Origin: Rhynochetos jubatus
Lineage: Eukaryota > Chordata > Aves > Eurypygiformes > Rhynochetidae
Reading direction: 5' to 3'
DNA: 64,000 nucleotides
Assembly (NCBI GenBank): GCA_027574665.1
Contig: CM050657.1
Span: forward strand, 20,996,700-21,060,699
Shown here piece after piece: positions 54,001 through 63,000 of this stretch. How positions within the stretch are numbered: the stretch's first letter is position 1; the number at the start of each line of letters is the position of its first letter. The notes under the pieces are model-generated. The model did not search any database. It was given only the letters and a program-made list of their open reading frames with translations, and was not told the DNA's origin. The position numbers and the translations under genes are program-made.

Positions 54001-57000
54001 TGTCTGGCACAAAGCTGGTGCAGCAGTGTGTGGTATCCTCCACCTTGCATGAAGGGCAGGAGCAATTCCCGTAGCTGCTTGTCAGCTGCTCTTGACTAGG
54101 GACTGCTCATGTCCAGCCTGGGAAGAGAGGTGAGTGCCTGCTGTATTTAGAGAATGGGACAGGGTGTAGTTGAGGACAGTGGAATTTAGGTAATTTTTCC
54201 CATTTTCAGAGAAAAGCGTGGTTCAGCTGCTGTAAGCTGATCTGTCTGTGCTCGGTCATACTTAAGGCTTAAGGTAAAGGCAGAGGCAGCCTGGAGTTAC
54301 AGCTCCCTGCCTTTACACTTGGCTAGCCTTGGCAAGATAATGAAACAGAGGACGATGTCAAAGCAGGGTCACTCCTTCACCTGTGAGTCAGGAGGGGTTA
54401 ACATCTTTGTCATCTTAGAACAGTGAGCCCTGGCTGATAGGAAACTGGTACGGGACAAAGTGAATGTGAAGCCTATTATTTCTGTCCCCATGGGTGGTCT
54501 GTATCCTGGGTTTGACAGAATATACTCTGACTTGCTTGGATGTTTGATTTGTTAATTAAAGGTGCTGCACCTCCCCCAAAGAAGATCACCTCCTGGTTTC
54601 TCTCCAAGGGGCAGGGGAAGACCCGTGATGACACTGCTGACTACATTCCTCATGACATCTATGTGATTGGCACCCAGGAGGATCCCCAAGGGGACAAGGA
54701 ATGGCTGGAGATCCTGAGGCAATCCCTGCAGGAAATCACCAGTATCAGCTTCAAAGTGGTGAGGGGTTATTCCAGCTATTGCCCGTAACTCAGGCATATG
54801 AGGAGAGCACACGTGCAGATAGAGGAATAAGTGGTATTTTGCCTACACCTCCTCCCCTTCCCTCCCTTTGTTGTCATCGCTCTTGGATGAGGGAGAGTGA
54901 ACTGAATCTGTCTGTGGACTCCATGAGATCCTCCCCTGGACCTGGCTAGATGGGCACATTGCTATAGCCAGTGATCCCTGCACTGCTAAAGCAGGTATCC
55001 GGCATGAAGCTTCTCTGCCTGCCAGGGGCAGGTGCTGAGCACCCGAGCACTCAAGTGGGGGTGATATTTGACCTGCATAAAGGAGACTGTAAAACTTTCT
55101 GAGCCAGCTGAAGCCTAGATCTCACTCTAGGCTGTTGCACTTTCAAAATAGGATGTAACAGCACACAGGCACAATCATAAAAGGAACTGGACCTTATTAA
55201 GACCAGTTTTGGACATTCCTGAGTTTCAGTGATGTTAAGAAACACACGTAAGCATATCTGGAAGGGCACTGGAGAGCAGGACTGATGGCTCTCATGTTGA
55301 TGGGGAAACTGTATTTTGTGCAAGCAAGGCAATCCAATGATTAACTAGAAAATAGCACTAGAAAACAGCTTGGTCCTTCCTCCCACCTTTGATTAAAATG
55401 ACTGAAGGTATATCCTGAGCACAGGAAGAAAATTTGTGTAGGAGTGCTACAGAAGGAGTCGGGAAGGCTGCAGCTACAGCGCAGCTCTGCAGGTATGCTC
55501 AGAAATGTAACCTCTAACCTCCCCATGCCTGCAGATAGCAATCCATACCCTCTGGAACATCAGGATTGTTGTACTGGCCAAGCCAGAACATGAGAACCGC
55601 ATCAGCCACATCTGCACAGACAACGTGAAGACAGGCATCGCAAACACGCTGGGTGAGTAACAGACCCGCGATTGTCCAAAGGGCTGAGATCTGGTCAGCC
55701 TGTGCCAGTACTGTCCTGGAAATGGAACAGCTCTTTCTCCACAATGCTCCTTTGACTACGTTTATGTGACATTAGTGGTACTAAAGTTATATCCCACTAG
55801 CACTGGTTATATCTTGCCCTGTAAGAGAGGAAATCTATTTGTGTGCACACTTCATGCATATATATCTATATATTCCCAGCAAACACCTTTGATTGGCTAT
55901 TGGATTGCTCTTCCTTGTGTTTCACAAGGAAATTGCACTTCTTTCCCTTCAACTAATTTTTTTAGCATCCTTAGAAAATTTGTTACCACAATCTGTGCTG
56001 TATGTACTAATTCTTTCTGTGCTGTTAAGCTGCCTTATTTCTCTTCTCCATCTTCCACTTAAGACGTGCTAGGTGCTTTATTATCTTTGCTAGGTTCAGC
56101 CGGGAGGTGGATTGATTTCTTGATGTTTTTGGCTTATCTTTTTCCAGGCAATAAAGGAGCTGTGGGGGTGTCATTCATGTTTAATGGAACCTCCTTCGGG
56201 TTTGTTAACAGCCATTTGACTTCAGGAAGCGAAAAGAAACACAGGTAAGATACATCCTCCCCTCTGAAAAACAGATGTTCACCCAGGGTGAAATTCTCTG
56301 GGCCATGTTTGGAAGGAGGGCCCACCAGACAGTCACAAACATGTTTTCCCGACTGTAAAAAAATTGTTAAATGTCTCCTGGGAGGGCAACCTGGCTAAAG
56401 ACGCTGCTCACCGTGTCACCGTTTCAGTGAGGAGCTTCTGCTGTATGGCCATACCACACGGGTGCAGGTGAAGTGGACTGCAGAATGGTTCCAGAGCAAA
56501 GTGTAGTTGTCTTGTGCAACACTTGTATGATCTGTCATGCAAGCACAGCACACGAGGAAAACAGTTCCCTGCTCTCCAGTGTTTTGGAGAGATGTGGGAA
56601 GGCTTTTCCTATCCCTGCTGAAGGGAACTGTCTCCTCCTCACTGTAGGCAGTGCTGCAAGCAGGGGAGCTGTGGTGCGCCCTGGGGCACAGCTGAGAAAG
56701 ATCCCGCTGGGCAGAGCATGCTGTCAGGAGTAGCGAGAGGGAGGCGTGTAGCACAGAAATATCTCCACGGTGGCTAATTCCCTATACCCAGCTGTGAAAT
56801 GGGTTTTCATGGTCTAGGCAGGTTCTGTGCAGCACAGGACTGGAAGGCAAAGATCCTGCCACTGGTGGAGGTCTGTGCCCACGCTGGGAGGAGCTGGAGC
56901 AGTTGGAAGGAGTGGTTTTGAAAGCAAAGAGGACTTGGAATTAAGAGGTTGGCTTTGCCATCTTTCCTAGTCCGGGACCCAGAAAGCCTATGGTGCGGGA

Positions 57001-60000
57001 TTTCTGCACAGGGTTTTTGCCACTGATGGAGTTAACGACTATGGAAGAGTTGCCCAGGGCCTGGAATAGCCGCCAAAACCTGGTTGTGTGTTTGCTGCTG
57101 AAATCCGAGTGCCACAATCTAATGCTGGGTTTCTAGGACACGCAGCTCAGAAAAGCACAGCCCCAGGAGGCAACAAAAGTGGCTTTAGCACAGCTCTCCG
57201 GCCTTTCGGTTCAGATGGAAACAGTCTGGCACCCCAGGCAGAGCAGCCCAGAGCTGCTGTAAGTGCCACTTGCCCTCCCTGCCCTGGGCTGTCCTCCTGC
57301 CCCCCGGCTCCCCAGGCCAGGCCACAGGCGCCAGCTGCAGCACGGGAGCCGTGCCGCATTACTGGGCGCGTGAAGGGGCTTGGCTTGCCGGGAGATGCTG
57401 AGCACGTTACCTGGGCCTCTCTGCTGAGGCAGTACGAGGCGGGGGTGGCAAGTTCTCGGCTCCTGGCCTGCTCTTCTCTAAACGCTGAGCCAGACCGGCT
57501 CCTGCCTGGTAAAGCGGCAGTCTCTGCCAGCCCAGGCACTTGGAAACTGCACGGCAATGTAGTATGTCAGGCAGATGTTTCTTGTCTTGACAGACGCAAC
57601 CAGAACTACACGAACATTCTGCGCTTCCTGACGCTGGGAGATAAGAAACTGAGTCCGTTTAACATCACTCATCGCTTCACTCATCTTTTCTGGCTGGGAG
57701 ATTTGAACTACCGCGTGGAACAGCCCCCGACGGTTAGGGACGCTGCGTGAATCCCTGGAGAGGCAAAATGCCGTGTTGCTATCGAAGCGCTGTCTTTCCC
57801 CTATCTAGGGCAAGATGGCAGAAAGAGGGGAGGCAGAAGGGATCCTCGGGGCATGAGTGTGACACCAGTTGAGGGCGCGTAAGGAAATCCCCTTTGCCCT
57901 CTTCAAGGATTCGTGAGCCCAGGACACTCCAGGAATGCTGCCTGGCACACTGTGCTGCTCCAGGCAGCATCGCTTCCCCAAACCTCCCAACTCTCCTTCC
58001 CACTGTGAGCGAGCATCTGTCTCTGAACAGCTTGATCCAGAGATTGCCTTTCTGCTCTATTTGGTTAGCTTTTAATGGCTCAGAACAGACCTTCAGAAAG
58101 AGGCAGGCCGTAATAAATACTGGATAGGTTTCAGTAGGCAGGAGATAACTGCGAGCCTAGTGTCGGTGTGCATCTGGCTGCGTGTGTGTATGCTTGTGTA
58201 GGGGATGTATGGGCATTTTGATGGCTGTTTGAACAGATAAATGTTCAGCCACGCAGTAAAGACAGGCCTTTCAGTGCAGGGAAAGATGGGGAAGTGACAG
58301 CATGTACAGCTCTGTACAGTTCAGAAGCGCTTGCTGGCTCACTGCTGAAGGGAATATTTATAAGAAGGTTTTGCATCATCTGCAGCTCTGCTGTTTCCCT
58401 GTTGGCAGGAAGCAGAGAATATTATCCAGAAGATCAGGCAGCAGCAGTATCCGGAGCTGCTGGCTTTCGACCAGCTTCTCATAGAGAGAAAGGACCAAAA
58501 GGTGTTTCTGCAATTCGGTAAGATTCCGAGTTTGTTGGCAGGTTCCTCTCCCATTTCCAGCAACTTTCTCTGCCAGACTTGATGTGGGGCAGGGTGTACA
58601 GAGCAGCAGATGAGCGTTCTCGCTGGGACAAACTGTAACAGAGCTCGCTCTCTCTCTTTTAGAGGAAGAAGAGATTACTTTTGCTCCAACCTACCGTTTT
58701 GAAAGAGGTACCCGGGAGAAGTACGCTTACACCAAGCAAAAAGCTACAGGGGTAGGTGAAAGCTAATTTCCCTTCAGAGGTGTATAGCAGACCAGGGAAA
58801 GTAACTCCTAGGAAAGAAAGTGACCTAAACCAATCTCTCTGTTTTCTGCCCTTGTGGTTTTGAAAGGCGTCAATACAAACAAAAAGATTGGACACAAATA
58901 CGTGGTGCTTGAGCAAGTGAATTTCCTGCTCTTTTGTGAAGTGGTCCTTTCCCTTATTCTTGACATCACTTCTCCTTTGGTTTGCAGATGAAGTACAATT
59001 TGCCATCCTGGTGTGATCGAGTGCTCTGGAAATCCTACCCCATGGTGCACGTTGTGTGTCAGTCCTATGGTGGGTAGATAACAGATTGTAGATAGCAAAG
59101 CAATCAGTCTGAAACGGAAATGATTCAGAGCAGAGTCTGTAGGATCTCCCTGCACTGCCAGGCACTCAGCACAGGGGGACCTGATGTTAAGCCAGGCAGA
59201 GTGCAGCCAAATCCCGCTGCCTGGAACCTTACAAGGTTGGGAATTAATTCTCTTATTCTTTTACATGCAGAATCCCACTCGGACAGCTGCAGCTGTCCAG
59301 CTTTAGGCCACGCTGTCGGATCACTTTACGCCCGTTAGTTCTTGGCAACAACAACCGCTTGTCCTGTGTACTTACCACCAGGAGCTCCTCACTTGGTGGT
59401 GCCGGCAGGGCAGGCCGTGTGTACGCAGTCCAGTCTGCAGAGGCTGGAGCTGCAAACGTCTCCCTTCTACCAAACCACATTCCAGAAGGCCTGTGTGGTA
59501 CCAAGCGCCTGTTCCCTTTCTTGCTAAGAACCACAAAAGTGCAGTGCAGGGAAGAGAGGAAACCCCAAGACCTGTTTAAAAAAACTCAGATACTAGTACC
59601 TGAAATTTCATCGACCATATAGGACCAAGCAGCTGAGTGTACTGTTGATGGTTTCCTATGCATGGGGTTGAGAAGAGGCCTGTGGAGGTCTGCTGGGGGA
59701 TAAGGTGGGCTGCTCTGATCACAGAGCCTATGACGATGAGGTGTGTGGTCACCTCTACAAGAGCCTGGCATCTGCCTTTATCCACTGTTCTCTTCAGTAG
59801 ATGGGGCTTGCTGGCCTCAGGGTACGCTTCGGTCAAGACCTCGCTCACTCACTGTTAATCCTGGGCCACGAGTTGTCCTGTAGCACTACGGAACTCTTGC
59901 GTGACTTCCCGCCGTACTGGAGCTTCAATTAGCTGTGCGCGTTGCAGAGGCAACCAGGAATCCTGAAAATGCTTTTTGTACCAGGGAATCTAGCACTGAG

Positions 60001-63000
60001 AGTCACTTGCAAAATGATACGGTGAAGCTGTGTCCGTTAACTAAATCTTTACTTATTTTGGCAAAAGAGTTGCATTCCTATATGCTAACATGAGATTATG
60101 TAGAAACACCTTTGACTAGAGACAGTTACCACAGCGACGGGTATCTTTTCTGGAAAATTACCGAACAGTATTTCCATCGCAGCGATCTCACTGGGGCAGG
60201 GCAGAAACGCGGGGCAGTAACTATCCTCCCTTTCTCATTGGCAGGCTGCACCACTGACATCACGACAAGTGACCACAGCCCTGTCTTTGCCACCTTTGAA
60301 GTGGGAGTCACCTCGCAGTTTGTTTCAAAGAATGGTTAGTCAGGCTTGGGCGCAGGCGTGTTGTCTGCTCCTCTGGGTATAAAATGCAGTGCTTTGTATA
60401 TGTTGAAAGAAAAAGCTCATTCTCAGCTAGTCAGCTCAAAAATACCCTTTCTTGATCGTCTATTGAAAAATGCCGTTATCTTCCCCTCCTCTTTCCTAGA
60501 CTCCAAGTACACGGAATCCCAAGGGGAGATAGAGTTCCTGCACTGCTGCGCTACTCTGAAGACCAAGTCCCAGACCAAATTCTACATTGAGTTTCACTCT
60601 AGCTGCTTAGAAAGTACGGTTTTGCCCATCTTTATTCTTTCTGTCAAAGTTTCCTGCTTGTTTGGATTAGTTCCCTTTCCTCTTGCTTTGATCTAAACAA
60701 ACAGCTGTGTAGATCACTTGTTCCGGGGCGAAAAAAGGGATGTCCCAGAGACCTGTTGTCGTTTACAAGTCATCTGTACAGTCAGCAACACAATCCAAAC
60801 CCCACAGCCATTCAGCTGTCAGCCAGGCTTAGACGTGTAGCCTTCCACCATTTCTTCCATCTGCTTTGACAATCTGATCATCTCTTCCTTGAAGAGAAAC
60901 ACGTGTTGTTCTTGCTTCTCACACAGAAAAGCTCTACTTAGCAAACAATCGCCGCATTAAATTTCTAATCGTGCCTGCTACGAATGATCATTGTGCATTG
61001 TGCTAATAAACATGATTTCATCAACCTGGTTCGAAAGGAGTAAGTCAGAGGATCGGCGTAAAGTGAAAGAGAAGATAGGTAGTGGTTTGATCCCGCAGGT
61101 GGGACCGCGTACCCACCGGCGCTGCAGATCTTGCTCCCTGTCCCTGTGCTGCAGGGCTGAGTCTCGGCTGTTTATGTAACGCGAGGCTGCGTGCCCTTGC
61201 TGTGGTTTTTTTGAGCGATTCCCCATCACAGGACTGCTCCTGTAAGTGGGACAGCATGCCTTCGGTGGATGCTTCATCACATTATCGCATGTCAGAGCGC
61301 TGTGTCAAAGACAGTTCCATAAAAGATTATTTTTTGGCTGTTTCAAAATTTGCATAAATTTCTATGGAAACAGTGTATTACGAATCTTAAATTAGAATTT
61401 CAAAAGTGTGCTATCTTGAGTGGCGTGGGAAGAGCTGTCATGTTCTTATCCTCCGGCCCATGTATGCTGTGAGCTTTTCAGTGCCAAGTTGAACTGTAAA
61501 ATAAAACCACTTAACAATGTTCCAGGAAAATCACTTGTAAGTTTACTGTGTAAACATTCACCAAAGCTTAGGCCCTAAGCTTCTTAATTCTTTTACAAAT
61601 TGCGTCCGAGTGGGAAAGTGACTGTAGGCCTTGTGGAGATCTTCTTGTGGTGAACTCAATTCTCATCACTTTGCAGGTTTTGTAAAGAGCCAGGAAGGAG
61701 AAAATGAGGACGGGAATGAAGGGGAGCTTGTGGTAAAGTTCGCTGACGCTCTTCCAAAGGTAAACTGGATCCGTGTTTCCTTATCCACAGGGAAGAGAAG
61801 CCTTCCCCTTGCATCCCATAAGCAACACTAGGTCTTTTGCTTATATAAAGTTACTTTTGGGAACGAGGCTGTGATCCTGTTTACGCTCAAAAGGGACTAT
61901 AAAAATGCAGGGTGGGCTGAAGCTAAGCGGAGTATGTTGAAGCAGGAAAAGGGCTTTCTTGCCAGTATCCTTTCATTCTATCAGGAATTTTGCTGGCCTG
62001 ATGCTGTCACTCACGAGCATGACCTTTTTCCCTCACCTTTTTAGGGACCATAACTACGCTGACAAGTCTCTTAAGAAGGTTTTTTTGCCCTGTGAGACAA
62101 TGGGGGTTCTTTTCTTGGTATTTTTGAGAAAAGTTGACCAAGTGTTTTTTACCTGCATTAAAATGACCATCAATGGCCGGAAGTTGTGTTCTGTGTGTCA
62201 GTGGCAAAGCCAAGCCCTGTCCTTGAGACCAGAGCTGTTCTCCATTTCCTGGCATGGCAGGAGCTAGAAGAACTAGCAGAGCTCTTGGATTTGGAACAAA
62301 TGTTTGTGTCAGTACCCTTCTGAGTAGCCCAGAAGAAGCACTGCTGGCTTTGGAAAGAGCGCCTTACACAGAGGGATTGGGGAAAGACTGGGCAGTAAGT
62401 GATTGTAACAGCCGAACCGATCCTTGGGAATAGGCTGTAACCAGAGCCCAGATCTCTTCCTCCTAAAGCGATTTTCAGTCTGCACTGTAGCTCAGCCCAA
62501 TGTGAGTGTTTGATTTGTAGCATTCTGTCGGCTGTGCTGGGAGCAAGATGGGGGGACTCTATAAGTGTGTAGCCTTCTAGCCCAGATCTCCAAACCTCAC
62601 CGGAGGCTGATCCTGGGGATGACGTGATACCCTCATGGATCTGTCCAGCTGAGTTTTGCTCCTTTGGGACTGTGGCACAGGGAAAACTGTGTCTATGTAG
62701 AGCACCTGTTGTGTTGACCACCGTTAACTTGTCTTTGCAGCTGACCCCTATTATTTCAGACCCCGAATACCTACTGGATCAACACATCCTGATCAGCATT
62801 AAATCATCAGACAGTGATGAATCTTATGGTAAGTGTTTAGCTCTAAAGTTCTGGATGAGTCAAAATCTACTTAGATTTTTCCACACTGCTGAAAGAGTGG
62901 GAGAGAACAGAAGCAACTCTTACAGACTGAATATCTATGATGCTCTGACTTCTGATTTAGAACCTGATCCATATAAAAATACACTGCGGGCACTGTTTTG

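Noticed and set aside
57070-57593. Open frame of about 520 bases running through the end of intron 14 into exon 15, in frame
   Set aside because: It lacks any ATG, is GC-rich (stops are rare by composition), shows no known domain, and the conserved exon begins exactly at the CAG at 57593.
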